The notes under the pieces were generated by a model. The model did not search any database. It saw nothing but the letters and a program-made list of their open reading frames with translations, and was not told the DNA's origin. This document shows positions 16,333 through 26,831 of a stretch of 48,402 nucleotides of DNA, piece by piece (the first letter of the stretch is position 1; each line of letters starts with the position of its first letter). Source of the stretch: an uncultured Duncaniella sp. (lineage in GTDB: Bacteria; Bacteroidota; Bacteroidia; Bacteroidales; Muribaculaceae); NCBI GenBank assembly GCA_910576785.1, contig CAJTJG010000021.1:1-48402 (forward strand), written 5' to 3'. The translations under genes were made by a program, and so were the position numbers.

Positions 16333-18120
16333 ATGTCAATTGATAATATCATCGCTCAGGCCGTGAGCCGTGCAGTCAGCGAGCTCTACGGAGCCACTAC
16401 TCCCGCAGAATCCATCACCCCACAGGCTACCCGAAAGGAGTTTGAGGGAAATCTCACAGTCGTTGTCTTCCCCTGGGTCAAGGCCGCCCGCAAATCACCC
16501 GAAGCCGTAGGTGCCGAGATCGGCGCATGGCTCGAGGCCAACGAACCCGCTGTGGAGAAATACAATGTGGTGAAAGGATTCCTCAATCTGACCATCTCCC
16601 CGCGCTTCTGGAACTCTGTACTCGCCCACATAGCCGACACTCCCGATTACGGTCTCACAGCCGCCGGCCCGGAGTCGCCGCTCTATATGGTGGAGTATTC
16701 ATCGCCCAACACCAACAAGCCTCTCCATCTGGGACATGTGCGCAACAATCTGCTCGGCTTCTCCCTGTCGGAGATCCTCAAGGCATGCGGCAATCGTGTG
16801 GTGATGACCAACATAGTCAACGATCGCGGCATACACATATGCAAGTCCATGCTCGCATGGCAGAAATGGGGCGAAGGCGTCACCCCCGAGAAGGCCGGCA
16901 AGAAGGGCGACCATCTGATAGGCGACTTCTACGTGCTCTTCGACAAGCATTTCAAGGCCGAAGTGGCCGAGCTCATGGCCAAGGGTATGACCGAGGATGA
17001 GGCCAAGGCCGCATCGCCGCTGATGAACGAGGCCCGCGCCATGCTCGTGAAATGGGAGAACAAGGATCCTGAGGTGCGTGCACTGTGGGAGACCATGAAT
17101 TCATGGGTCTACACCGGATTTGACGAGACATACAAGCGTATGGGTGTGGGCTTCGACAAGATCTACTACGAGAGCGACACTTATCTGGAGGGCAAAGAGA
17201 AGGTGCTCGAGGGTCTCGAGGCCGGAAAGATGTACCGCAAGGAGGATGGATCCGTATGGGCCGATCTCACACCGGAGGGTCTCGACCACAAGCTCCTGCT
17301 CCGCGCCGACGGCACATCGGTCTACATGACTCAGGATATAGGTACCGCCAAGCTCCGCTATGAGGATTATCCCATCGACAAGATGATCTATGTGGTGGGC
17401 AACGAGCAGAACTATCACTTCCAGGTGCTCTCCATTCTCCTTGACCGTCTCGGCTTCAAGTGGGGCAAGGACCTCGTACACTTCTCCTACGGCATGGTGG
17501 AGCTTCCCGAGGGCAAGATGAAGTCGCGCGAGGGTACTGTGGTAGACGCCGACGATCTCATGGACGACATGGTGGCCACCGCACGCTCGGTATCGGCCGA
17601 GCTGGGCAAACTCGACGGACTCTCGGCCGAAGAGACCGATGCCATATGCGAGATGGTGGGCCTCGGTGCTCTGAAGTACTTCCTCCTCAAGGTGGATCCG
17701 CGCAAGAACATCACCTTCAACCCCAAGGAGAGCATTGACTTCAACGGCAACACCGGACCTTTCATACAGTATACCTATGCCCGTATCCGCTCCGTGCTCC
17801 GCAAGGCCGAGGAGGAGAAGATGGAGACTGTATCGTATGCCGATGTAGTGCCCGGCGAGCGTGAGATCACACTCATCCAGGCTCTGGCCGACTTCCCCAC
17901 TGTAGTGAAAGCCGCCGGCAACACCTACAGCCCCGCACTCATAGCCAACTATGTGTATGATCTCGTGAAGACCTACAACCAGTTCTATCACGACTGCTCT
18001 ATCCTGCGCGAGACCGATCCCGCCGTCCGCTCCATGCGCCTCGAGCTTTCGCGCCAGAGCGCACGCGTCATAGCCGCAGGCATGAAGCTCCTCGGCATCA
18101 ACGTGCCCGAGAGAATGTAA
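16333..18120 (+). CDS. argS: Arginyl-tRNA synthetase
   Basis: ArgRS (595 residues) charges tRNA-Arg. An N-terminal tRNA-recognition domain (about 1-110) precedes the class I catalytic core. The HIGH-type motif is PLHLGHVRNN near residues 134-143 and the KMSKS-type motif is KMKSREGT near 396-403. The ArgRS motif VGNEQNYHFQVL lies between them. The C-terminal DALR anticodon-binding domain (about 475-595) ends with GINVPERM, as in relatives. Length is normal. Confidence 0.98.
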   Translation: MSIDNIIAQAVSRAVSELYGATTPAESITPQATRKEFEGNLTVVVFPWVKAARKSPEAVGAEIGAWLEANEPAVEKYNVVKGFLNLTISPRFWNSVLAHIADTPDYGLTAAGPESPLYMVEYSSPNTNKPLHLGHVRNNLLGFSLSEILKACGNRVVMTNIVNDRGIHICKSMLAWQKWGEGVTPEKAGKKGDHLIGDFYVLFDKHFKAEVAELMAKGMTEDEAKAASPLMNEARAMLVKWENKDPEVRALWETMNSWVYTGFDETYKRMGVGFDKIYYESDTYLEGKEKVLEGLEAGKMYRKEDGSVWADLTPEGLDHKLLLRADGTSVYMTQDIGTAKLRYEDYPIDKMIYVVGNEQNYHFQVLSILLDRLGFKWGKDLVHFSYGMVELPEGKMKSREGTVVDADDLMDDMVATARSVSAELGKLDGLSAEETDAICEMVGLGALKYFLLKVDPRKNITFNPKESIDFNGNTGPFIQYTYARIRSVLRKAEEEKMETVSYADVVPGEREITLIQALADFPTVVKAAGNTYSPALIANYVYDLVKTYNQFYHDCSILRETDPAVRSMRLELSRQSARVIAAGMKLLGINVPERM

Positions 18121-18197
18121 CAGGGCTAAACCTTTCGTCTCCGGGATTGTCTACTATAGTATAGAATATAAACCGCACAAAAACTATTGTAAAAATC

Positions 18198-18923
18198 ATG
18201 TACAATTCACAACCCACACCTCCCCCCTACAACGGTGGAGGCTATCATGACACCAATACCCTCGTGGCCGAGACCTCGAGCGTCATGAAGCGAGTATACT
18301 TCAAGATGACCCTCGGCCTGCTCGTCACAGCCCTCATATCACTGTTCTGCGCCGGCAGCCAGTCATACATGACCTTCATGCTCACCCACCAGTGGTTCTA
18401 CTGGGGTCTCTTCCTTGCCGAGCTCGGCATCGTATTCGGCGTGACCGGAGCTATCAACAAGATGTCGTCGGCCACAGCCACCCTGCTCTTCTATGCCTTC
18501 GCCGCCATCAACGGCATGGCTCTGGCACCGATATTTCTCATCTACACGGCCACATCCATAGCCAAGACCTTCTTTATCTGCGCCGGCACCTTCGGAGCCA
18601 TGAGCGTCTACGGCTATTTCACCACACAGGATCTCACCAAGTGGGGCAACTTCCTGTTCTATGCGCTCATCGGCCTCATCATCGCCTCGCTGGTCAACCT
18701 ATTCACCAAAAGCAGCTCACTTGACTGGATCATCTCCATCTGCGGCGTGCTCATCTTTGTAGGTCTCACCGCATGGGACACCCAGAAGATCAAGCGCATG
18801 GCCGAGTATACACCCTCTGACCGCCTTGGCCACCTGGCCACACTCGGCGCCCTCAGCCTCTACCTCGACTTCATCAACCTCTTCCTCTACCTGCTCCGTT
18901 TCTTCGGAAGCCAGCGTGACTGA
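18198..18923 (+). CDS. Bax inhibitor-1/YccA family membrane protein
   Basis: Membrane protein of 241 residues in the Bax inhibitor-1 family (PF01027). After a Pro/Gly-rich cytoplasmic start (about 1-30) there are seven hydrophobic segments. Conserved landmarks are TLGLLVTALI, TFGAMSVYGYFTTQDL and the C-terminal YLDFINLFLYLLRFFG. The aspartates of the pH-sensing pair that control calcium leak in bacterial homologues probably correspond to those in AWDTQKI and YLDFIN. Its role in this organism is not known. It sits 77 bases after argS and 42 bases before the dehydrogenase gene, all in one direction. Confidence 0.92.
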   Translation: MYNSQPTPPPYNGGGYHDTNTLVAETSSVMKRVYFKMTLGLLVTALISLFCAGSQSYMTFMLTHQWFYWGLFLAELGIVFGVTGAINKMSSATATLLFYAFAAINGMALAPIFLIYTATSIAKTFFICAGTFGAMSVYGYFTTQDLTKWGNFLFYALIGLIIASLVNLFTKSSSLDWIISICGVLIFVGLTAWDTQKIKRMAEYTPSDRLGHLATLGALSLYLDFINLFLYLLRFFGSQRD

Positions 18924-18965
18924 GAGTGAGATTCATAACCATAAACCCCAACCGTACAATACATA

Positions 18966-20162
<1,197 letters not shown>

Positions 20163-20174
20163 TCACATTATCCT

Positions 20175-20247
20175 CAAAGACAGAAAGATACAAAAGTCCC
20201 TATAACGCGTTCCGCGTTATAGGGACTTTTGTATCTTTCTGTCTTTG
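20175..20247. repeat. Perfect 35-bp intergenic inverted repeat
   Basis: Arms 20175-20209 and 20213-20247 are perfect complements over 35 bases around the loop TTC. The element lies between converging genes (18966-20162 and the sulfatase gene ending at 20269). Its inner 25 bases (20185-20209) match 28395-28419 at 22 of 25 positions, and the opposite arms carry the compensating changes. No uninterrupted T-run follows, so it is not a textbook intrinsic terminator. Confidence 0.95.
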
Positions 20248-20268
20248 TCCGTTGAAAATACGGAGTGT

Positions 20269-22107
20269 TCAGCGCTGTGCGAGGTCCTCGTAGAGATACT
20301 GGAGGATGACACGACCCTTGCGCTCGCGCTCCGAATCGGGACATTCTATGGCTGTGTCGGAGACATTGTCGACCACAGTGTAGCCGGTGGCATCCCTGAA
20401 CATGAAGCCGTTCACATAGGTATGGAACGAGAAGGGATATGTATACGTCGGAGCCAGCACATCGCGGCTGAAGATGAAGTCCTCGCGCGGCAGACCGAGC
20501 TGACCGAGCAGGGTGGAGGCAAGATCGCTCTGACTCATGATCGTATCGATGACTTTCGGTTCCTTGACGGCTCCGCCTATCATTAGTATGGGTATGTGGG
20601 GATAGGTGCTGCGCTCGAGCGTCTCGCCGGTGTTGCAGCCATGATCGCCCACAACAACAATGAGCATATCCTTCCATGCCGGAGTCTGCTTGAGGCGGTC
20701 CACAAACCGTCCGAGGGCATCATCGACATAGGCGAACGAATTGGCTATAGGATCGGCCGGAAGAAGACGGTCGTAGGGCACTTCCCACGTCTCGTGTGAA
20801 CTGAGAGTCTGGAAAGTGGTGTACCATTTCACCCCCTTCTCTGTCTTGGCCATGATATCGTCATAGAGCCAATCGAAAATTATACCGTCATGTATACCCC
20901 ACTTGCCACGTGGTGAATCCTTAGGGAAATTGACATCGCTCACAATGGTATCATGCCCTATGGTGAGATAGTAATCCGACTTGTGGAATATTGTGAGGTC
21001 TCCGCCATGGAGCACCATGGTGTCATATCCCGCATTCTTGAACGCCCGCGGGAGCGCGGGAAGATTGGGGAGCTTCTTGGTCATGCGGATCACGCTCGTG
21101 GTAGGCTGCGCGAGATATCCGCTCAGCAGGGCCACAAGACCACGGTCGGTGCGGAAACTGTTGGCATCCACATGGGTGAAGAACACACCTTCGCGGGCGA
21201 GTCTGTTGATGTTGGGCGTGACATCCTTCTGTCCGCCGAGCGGCTCTATGAACCGGGCGCACAGGCTCTCCCACACGATGAACAGCACATTCGGACGATC
21301 GGTGTTGAGGAGTTTCACCGCCGGCTCGGCATCGGGCGGGAAGAGTTTGGCAAACTCCCGATGGCACACCTCATCGTCAAACGCATGGAAAGCGCCCTTG
21401 ATTTTGTCGTTGACCGAGAGCGAGTATATGAAACTGTAGAGAGGATTGAGCGCGGAATGATTGAAAAACAGATTCTTGCTGTAAAAGGAAAGACTCGGGT
21501 TGTTGGGACGTCGGCCCAGACCGCGTATGGTGAGAAAACATGCGGCTATCATGACTAAAGCCAGCAGCGAGGCAAGTATGACGGGAAGGACGCCACGCAC
21601 AGCAACGGCCGGAGCGGACAATGTCCATGCGCATGCGAGATGCAACCAACCGTACAGGAGCGCGGCCATCAGTGCCACCACACTGAATGCCACCACGATA
21701 TAACCGGTGGTGACACTCGCGAACGCTCCTTTGAGCGAACGCAGATAGGCCAGGACTGAGGAATCTATCTTGTATTGCCAGAAGTCATACAACACGGTAT
21801 CGGCTATCACCATAAGTCCGACCAACAGGGCCATGACAATATTGTAGACCGTCATGAAGGCGGGCATGAAGCCGGTGCTGACAAACATCTGCACCGTAGC
21901 TGCCAGCAGCGGGAGCGCAGTAAGATAGGATGCCACGATGAAGTCGGTCTTGAGTCCGAAAGAGAATATCTTGCGTATGTCAGCGGCAGGGATGGGCCCC
22001 TTGGCTGAGCGGCGGTTCCAATAGATGAACAACGGGCGTTGGATGACCATGAAGTAGAGCACCCAAGCCACGTAATAGGATATGAGAAAAAGCAGGTAGT
22101 GTATCAT
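20269..22107 (-). CDS. LtaS/EptA-like sulfatase-family membrane protein
   Basis: 612 residues, starting at the ATG at 22107. The first 220 residues contain about five membrane segments. A periplasmic sulfatase-fold domain follows, with NVLFIVWESLCARF, the probable nucleophile Thr in NSFRTDRGLVALLSGY, MVLHGGDLTIFH, KWGIHDG, and the metal motif VVGDHGCNTGET. This layout is that of lipoteichoic acid synthase-like phosphoglycerol or phosphoethanolamine transferases. In Gram-negative bacteria such enzymes decorate lipid A, the LPS core or glycans. It ends a run of LPS-core genes (heptosyltransferase gap 5 bases), so a role in adding a phospho-group to the core or lipid A is the best inference. The substrate is unknown. 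An in-frame upstream extension lies inside the heptosyltransferase gene and is not used. Confidence 0.85.
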   Translation of the reverse strand: MIHYLLFLISYYVAWVLYFMVIQRPLFIYWNRRSAKGPIPAADIRKIFSFGLKTDFIVASYLTALPLLAATVQMFVSTGFMPAFMTVYNIVMALLVGLMVIADTVLYDFWQYKIDSSVLAYLRSLKGAFASVTTGYIVVAFSVVALMAALLYGWLHLACAWTLSAPAVAVRGVLPVILASLLALVMIAACFLTIRGLGRRPNNPSLSFYSKNLFFNHSALNPLYSFIYSLSVNDKIKGAFHAFDDEVCHREFAKLFPPDAEPAVKLLNTDRPNVLFIVWESLCARFIEPLGGQKDVTPNINRLAREGVFFTHVDANSFRTDRGLVALLSGYLAQPTTSVIRMTKKLPNLPALPRAFKNAGYDTMVLHGGDLTIFHKSDYYLTIGHDTIVSDVNFPKDSPRGKWGIHDGIIFDWLYDDIMAKTEKGVKWYTTFQTLSSHETWEVPYDRLLPADPIANSFAYVDDALGRFVDRLKQTPAWKDMLIVVVGDHGCNTGETLERSTYPHIPILMIGGAVKEPKVIDTIMSQSDLASTLLGQLGLPREDFIFSRDVLAPTYTYPFSFHTYVNGFMFRDATGYTVVDNVSDTAIECPDSERERKGRVILQYLYEDLAQR

Positions 22108-22112
22108 TGCCT

Positions 22113-23114
22113 CTAAAGAACAATTTTTATGATTTTGTCGACTATCACTTCCGGGCTGATGCTTTCCATGCAGGACATATGTCCCAACGGGCATTCCGGA
22201 GTTCCTGCAATTGAGCACGGCTGGCAAGACAAGTTCATGCAGATCGAATCCTCGCGACGGCTCCCGAAGGCCGTGAAGCCGCAAGCCGGAGTGGTGCCAC
22301 CCCATATTGTGACAACCCTTGTGCCGGCAATTGCCGCAAGATGCTGGTTGGCCGAGTCCATGCTGACCATGACAGCGAGGCGCGACATTATGGCAAGTTC
22401 CACGGGAAGGTCAAATTTACCGGCCAACGACACTACACCGTCCCTCTCCCACGAGGCAAGTTCGGCTGCCTCGGCACCACGTCCGCCAAAAAGGTAGACA
22501 TTCACTCCAGCATCAGCGAGCATCGAGGCCACCTGCCTCATCGCGGCGGGTGGATATGTCTTGGTGGCATAGCGTGCGAAGGGAGCTATGCCCACGGCCG
22601 GAGCCTTGATATCAACAGGAATATCGGGAAGAGTGCCTCCATCGAACACTGAGGTAAACTCTATTGTGGAGTCAAGGCCGAGGCGTCTGAACACATCAAA
22701 ATACCGTGATATATACGGACGCTGTGCCCTTCCACCCCTCATGACGTCGCGACGGGTGAATCTGCCCTTGTCAAGACCGGCGGTACGAGCGCCACCCAAG
22801 CCGAGCAGACGTGTCACCGACCACGAACGCATCACGTCGTGGAGATCGGCCGCCATGTCGGGCTTAAGCGCATGCAGCTCACGTGCTATACGGAAGATGC
22901 CCCGGACACCCCGGTACTCCTTGCCCGGATCCATAGGGACGACATGGAGATTGGAGGGCGGATTGATAAACATCTTGCCGAAAAACGGTCGTGTGGCCAT
23001 ATATATATCTACTTCGGGATGACACCTGGCCACCGAGTAGAGCACCGGAAGCGTCATGGCCACATCGCCGAGAGCGGAGAATCTCACGGCCACGAGACGC
23101 TTGCGCCCATCCAT
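22113..23114 (-). CDS. Glycosyltransferase family 9 heptosyltransferase
   Basis: 333 residues, GT9 family (ADP-heptose:LPS heptosyltransferase). LVAVRFSALGDVAMTLPVL at the N-terminus is the typical acceptor-side loop with the catalytic Asp region. VGIAPFARYATKTYPPAAM, VYLFGG, and MVSMDSANQHLAAIAGTRVVTIWGGT form the nucleotide-sugar domain. A Cys-rich stretch (CMNLSCQPCSIAGTPECPLGHMSCM) near the end is common in the group. It adds heptose or a related sugar to the LPS inner core at the cytoplasmic face. A GTG at 23121-23123 overlapping the preceding stop (TAGTG) is an alternative start; I prefer the ATG nine bases later because GTG starts are rare in this phylum. Confidence 0.88.
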   Translation of the reverse strand: MDGRKRLVAVRFSALGDVAMTLPVLYSVARCHPEVDIYMATRPFFGKMFINPPSNLHVVPMDPGKEYRGVRGIFRIARELHALKPDMAADLHDVMRSWSVTRLLGLGGARTAGLDKGRFTRRDVMRGGRAQRPYISRYFDVFRRLGLDSTIEFTSVFDGGTLPDIPVDIKAPAVGIAPFARYATKTYPPAAMRQVASMLADAGVNVYLFGGRGAEAAELASWERDGVVSLAGKFDLPVELAIMSRLAVMVSMDSANQHLAAIAGTRVVTIWGGTTPACGFTAFGSRREDSICMNLSCQPCSIAGTPECPLGHMSCMESISPEVIVDKIIKIVL

Positions 23115-23122
23115 CCCAGCCA

Positions 23123-23854
23123 CTACCGGCCGAGATTTTTGAGATATGCCTCCACACCCTCTATGTCCTTGCGATTGTCCACAGAGAGCGACTTGCAGTG
23201 ACAGTTGTAGTAATAGATTGGCATATGGTTCTCAATGAAGCGGAACGAATCGTTCTCCTCTATCTTCTCGATGGGTCCACGGGGTGTGTTGTGGTAATAG
23301 TCGAGTGCCTTGCGTGTGAAAGCGCCTACTCCCACAAACTTATGGAACACATAGTCCATACCACCCTTAGGGAATGGGATTGGTGAGCGGGATATGAAGA
23401 GACAACGGTCATCGGCGGCGGTGACGATCTTAAGATTTGTTGAATCAACCACCTCGACGGGATTGGTGAAATCGGTCATAAGGTTGGACACGAAGAAATC
23501 GCCGGGCTTGAGACCCTCGGGCACACACTGCACTATGGCATCGCGAGTGAGCAGAGGTTCATCGCCATTGACCATCACATAGAGATCGGCCTCGATGCGT
23601 GTCGAGACCTCATAGAGACGTTCGGTGGCTGTGTCATGATCCGACCGTGTCATCACAACCTTTGCGCCGAAAGCCTCAGCGGCCTCACGGATACGGTCGC
23701 TGTCGGTGGCAACATAGACCTCGTCGAACATCTCTACTTCCTTGCAATGCTCCCACACCCAACGGATCATGGGTTTACCGAGGATCAGGGCAAGTGGTTT
23801 CTCAAAAAAACGTGTTGACTCGGCACGGGCCGGTATGACGCAAATTATCTTCAT
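23123..23854 (-). CDS. kdsB: 3-deoxy-manno-octulosonate cytidylyltransferase-like protein
   Basis: 243 residues. The start MKIICVIPARAESTRFFEKP with LGKPMIRW is the CTP-binding signature of KdsB/NeuA-type cytidylyltransferases. VYVATDSDRI, MTRSDHDTATERL and VMVNGDEPLL follow in the order expected for KdsB, which activates Kdo as CMP-Kdo for lipid A. The gene lies two places after waaA, which uses CMP-Kdo, and this supports the assignment. The sequence differs from the common Bacteroides KdsB form (FFEKP instead of FPGKP), so another 3-deoxy-ulosonic acid is possible. The ATG at 23854 is chosen because the family match begins there; the in-frame extension overlaps the upstream acyltransferase gene. 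Confidence 0.78.
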   Translation of the reverse strand: MKIICVIPARAESTRFFEKPLALILGKPMIRWVWEHCKEVEMFDEVYVATDSDRIREAAEAFGAKVVMTRSDHDTATERLYEVSTRIEADLYVMVNGDEPLLTRDAIVQCVPEGLKPGDFFVSNLMTDFTNPVEVVDSTNLKIVTAADDRCLFISRSPIPFPKGGMDYVFHKFVGVGAFTRKALDYYHNTPRGPIEKIEENDSFRFIENHMPIYYYNCHCKSLSVDNRKDIEGVEAYLKNLGR

Positions 23855-23903
23855 GTTGTCTGGATTGATATTTTTTAGAGAGTTTTCTTTCGTGTATATG
23901 ATC

Positions 23904-24776
23904 TCACTTGTACAGCCACCGGCGGTGTGACCATAGCCACAGTCCCGGCCGGCGACGGATGGTCTGTTCAAGCATCTCGAGATACCGACGTGTGTAAGGC
24001 GAGTCTCCCTCAAGACTTTCGGGTTCGATGGGCTTGAACGTAAGGCGGTAATGTCCGCGCGACTTCTTCTCGACATCAAGATAGAGATATGCGGCGTTGA
24101 TACGCTTGCCTATCTCCTCACCGCCGGGATTGAAGGGGGTATGCTGATTGAGAAATGTAGTGGCATGATGCGACACACTGCTGTTGGAGCGGTGGTCGGC
24201 TATGAAGCCGGTGATGAATGGCGTGCCCGCACGATACCAACCCACGAGGGTACGGAACACCTTGGCCTGAGGCACGGAGACAGGATTGAACCGCGAGCGG
24301 ATCTTGAGCATTAGACGGTCGAAAGCCTTGTCGCGCTGAGGCTTGTAGACCTGGGCGCATATCTCGGGCACAGAAAAATGGCGCACAATGGCCGGAACAA
24401 ACTCCCAGTTGGCGTAATGTCCCAGATAGAGGATGACAGGGTGGCCCTCGGAAGCCAGACGATCTACAAGCTCACCGCCCACCACCTCTATGCGGCGGTC
24501 CACCTCACGGTCGGAGATATGGAGCAGCTTGGCTGTCTCCACGATATTGTCGGCAAACTGCGAGTAGAAATCATTCTCTATCTCAAGCAGTTCGGCGGGC
24601 GACTTTTCAGGAAATGAGTTTGAGAGGTTCTCCCTTATGACTTTACGGCGATATTTGAGACCGTGCTGCAGGAGCACTCTCACGCCATTGCTTATGCCAT
24701 AGAGCACAGGCATGGGGAGCAGAGCGAGTCCGGTGAAGAACCCGCGGTAAAGCATATATGTCAGTTTTTCCCGCAT
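23904..24776 (-). CDS. Lysophospholipid/lipid A acyltransferase (LpxL/HtrB-like)
   Basis: 290 residues of the LpxL/HtrB lipid A late acyltransferase family. The N-terminal hydrophobic segment (about 10-30) anchors it to the inner membrane. The catalytic HxxxxE motif is GHYANWE (around residues 118-124), followed by VYKPQRDKAFDRLM, FIADHRSN and the C-terminal RPGLWLWSHRRWLYK. It transfers an acyl chain from acyl-ACP to the lipid A precursor after Kdo addition. Its 5' end overlaps waaA by 16 bases, so the Kdo transferase and the acyltransferase that acts next are translationally coupled. Confidence 0.9.
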   Translation of the reverse strand: MREKLTYMLYRGFFTGLALLPMPVLYGISNGVRVLLQHGLKYRRKVIRENLSNSFPEKSPAELLEIENDFYSQFADNIVETAKLLHISDREVDRRIEVVGGELVDRLASEGHPVILYLGHYANWEFVPAIVRHFSVPEICAQVYKPQRDKAFDRLMLKIRSRFNPVSVPQAKVFRTLVGWYRAGTPFITGFIADHRSNSSVSHHATTFLNQHTPFNPGGEEIGKRINAAYLYLDVEKKSRGHYRLTFKPIEPESLEGDSPYTRRYLEMLEQTIRRRPGLWLWSHRRWLYK

Positions 24777-26041
24777 ATGGTCCGGGCTATGTGGTTAATG
24801 ATACGTGGTGTGGCCCCGGAATTATCCTCTACAAATTTGCGTGCCTTCTTGGCTATGTAGGCCAGACGGCCATGATCATCGCGCAGCGAGGCAAACCACC
24901 GCTCCAGCCCGGCAGCATCGGTCACAACCGTGCCCAGCCCGAGGCGCACCATGGTTGAGGCCACAACCTTACGTTCGATATTTGGACCGTAGGCCACAGG
25001 AATACCATAGACCACCGGTTCGATGACACTGTGGAGCAGACGGCGTGTGAATCCGCCTCCCACATATGCCCATCCGGCATAGCGGTAAATGTATGCGAGC
25101 GATCCGACATTGTCGATGATCAACGCTCGTGTGGCCGAGAAGTCTGTGGCCCCATCGCACTCGGAGTAGAGCCTCACCTCCCCTTTTATGCCACTTCTCA
25201 GCGCCTCTATGGCTCCCGGAGTGATCTCGTGGGGAGCTATGACGAAGGGGGTGTCACCCTTGCGGCTGTTGCACAGCGAGCATACGATCTCCATATCCTT
25301 GTCCACATGGACACTTCCGGCAAGAAACACCTTGCGTCCGGCAGCATAGTTCTCAATGACGGGATCGGTCCATGGCGTAGCGGCCACGAGACTGACATTG
25401 TCGAAAAGTGGGTCGCCGTTGACCGTGGCCGAGTCTATGCCAAGACGGCCAAGATTCTCTACCGAACGGGGGTCGAGCGTGAAAATACGCGTGAAGCATC
25501 GCAACGAGCGTCTGAAAAGACTGCCGTACCATTTAAAGAATGGTCCGTTGTCCCTGATGATGGCCGATACAAGGAAAGTGGGGATGTCACGACGGCGCAG
25601 CTCAGTGAGGAAGTTGGGCCAGTATTCCGACACCATGAAGACCGCACAATCGGGCTTGACGGCATCAAGAAAACGCCTGGCATTGCGACGTGTGTCCAAG
25701 GGGAGATAATACACGCGGTCGGTATCACCGGGATGACGTGTGAGTGCCTCATAGCCCGTAGGAGAGAAAAATGTCACCACTATATTGCAACCGGTCTGCT
25801 CCTTGAGTCCCCGTATCACGGGGCGGGCTATACCGAACTCACCGAGCGAGGCGGCATGGATCCATACGGTAGGCCGGGTGCGGTCAAGCGTGGCAGCCGA
25901 ACGGGCTATACGGCCTGTGATACGGCGCTGGCCACGGCCAAATCTCATGAACTTGGCCGCACTCTCGTCGGGAGCTAACGCTGAGACAGCAAGGACGGCA
26001 TTGCGAGCCGTACGCATCAGTATATCATATCCTCCAAGCAT
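24761..26041 (-). CDS. waaA: 3-deoxy-D-manno-octulosonic acid transferase
   Basis: WaaA/KdtA (426 residues) transfers Kdo from CMP-Kdo to the lipid A precursor at the inner membrane. A membrane anchor lies near residues 5-25. The GT30 motif WIHAASLGEFGIARP holds the catalytic Glu near residue 65. Further motifs are FFSPTGYEA, YLPLDTRRNARRFLD, LVSAIIRDNGPFF and the CMP-sugar region APHEIT. YVGGGFTRRLLHSVIEPVVYGIPVAYGPN is the conserved end of the domain. The ATG at 26041 is chosen; longer in-frame starts would run into the divergent promoter region. First gene of the five-gene LPS core run. A TAAATTTG box on the minus strand at 26079-26072 is a candidate -7 element. Confidence 0.94.
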   Translation of the reverse strand: MLGGYDILMRTARNAVLAVSALAPDESAAKFMRFGRGQRRITGRIARSAATLDRTRPTVWIHAASLGEFGIARPVIRGLKEQTGCNIVVTFFSPTGYEALTRHPGDTDRVYYLPLDTRRNARRFLDAVKPDCAVFMVSEYWPNFLTELRRRDIPTFLVSAIIRDNGPFFKWYGSLFRRSLRCFTRIFTLDPRSVENLGRLGIDSATVNGDPLFDNVSLVAATPWTDPVIENYAAGRKVFLAGSVHVDKDMEIVCSLCNSRKGDTPFVIAPHEITPGAIEALRSGIKGEVRLYSECDGATDFSATRALIIDNVGSLAYIYRYAGWAYVGGGFTRRLLHSVIEPVVYGIPVAYGPNIERKVVASTMVRLGLGTVVTDAAGLERWFASLRDDHGRLAYIAKKARKFVEDNSGATPRIINHIARTICGKN

Positions 26042-26088
26042 AGAAGCGTCTTCGGGGTGCAAATTTGACCACAAATTTACGATATTTG

Positions 26089-26121
26089 TTTGAATTTTTA
26101 GCACTTTTTTGCCTAAATTTG
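26089..26121 (+). promoter_or_regulatory. Promoter of the B3/4-tsaC-FemAB operon
   Basis: TTTG (26089-26092), 21 bases and TAAATTTG (26114-26121) match the Bacteroidetes consensus. The predicted start near 26128 is 38 bases before the first gene. Confidence 0.7.
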
Positions 26122-26165
26122 CACTCACCGTGTGTCCACACACGGCCCATACACAACTCCAGCGC

Positions 26166-26831
26166 ATGAATATATATATAGAAGACACCATCCGGGCTGC
26201 AGCACCCGGGCTTACGGTGATGGCCGTAGAAGCTGATGTGAAGAACGCCCCGACACCCGACGCACTTTGGGATCTCATATGCCGCACGGCCGCCGATATT
26301 GCCGCTGTCACCACCCTTCCCGATATCAATAAACGCCCTGCCATAGAGGCTACCCGCCGTGTATACAAGGCTCTGGGCAAGGAGCCAAACCGCTACCGTC
26401 CGTCGGCCGAGGCTCTCACCCGCCGAGTAGTCAAGGGGATGGATCTCTACCGCATAGACACTCTCGTGGACCTTATCAATCTCGTCTCGCTCCAGTCGGG
26501 CTACTCCATAGGCGGCTTCGACATGGACAAGATAGACGGGGATACACTCCGCCTTGGTGCAGGAGCGGAGGGAGAGCCGTTCGAGGCCATCGGGCGCGGG
26601 TCTCTAAACATTGCCTGCATGCCTGTGTACCGCGACCTCACAGGGGGCATAGGCACACCCACCAGCGACAACGAACGCACCAAACTCACACTATCCACAC
26701 GCCGTCTGCTCATGACGGTGAACATCTACGGCGAAGAGATGCCGCCGGCCGACACTCTCGCTCTTATCACATCGCTACTTGAGACTTATGCCTCAGCAAC
26801 GAACATAACAGTCAAATACATACGCCCATGA
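26166..26831 (+). CDS. B3/B4 tRNA-binding domain protein (PheRS beta editing-like)
   Basis: 221 residues. The whole protein resembles the free-standing B3/4 domain (PF03483) that in the beta subunit of phenylalanyl-tRNA synthetase removes wrong amino acids. Visible landmarks are KRPAIEATRRVYKALGKEPNRYRPSAEALTRR, the line VDLINLVSLQSGYSIGGFD, and FEAIGRGSLNIACMPVY. Free-standing members probably act on mischarged tRNA, but that is family inference. The ATG at 26166 is chosen because it follows the predicted transcription start; the in-frame extension would begin inside the promoter. The stop overlaps the next start (ATGA), so coupling with the tsaC-like gene is likely. Confidence 0.85.
   Translation: MNIYIEDTIRAAAPGLTVMAVEADVKNAPTPDALWDLICRTAADIAAVTTLPDINKRPAIEATRRVYKALGKEPNRYRPSAEALTRRVVKGMDLYRIDTLVDLINLVSLQSGYSIGGFDMDKIDGDTLRLGAGAEGEPFEAIGRGSLNIACMPVYRDLTGGIGTPTSDNERTKLTLSTRRLLMTVNIYGEEMPPADTLALITSLLETYASATNITVKYIRP

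Noticed and set aside
20175..20247. Reading the palindrome as a simple Rho-independent terminator
   Set aside because: No continuous T-run follows either arm and the stem is far longer than needed; homology with another copy suggests a repeat family, so it is listed as a repeat.
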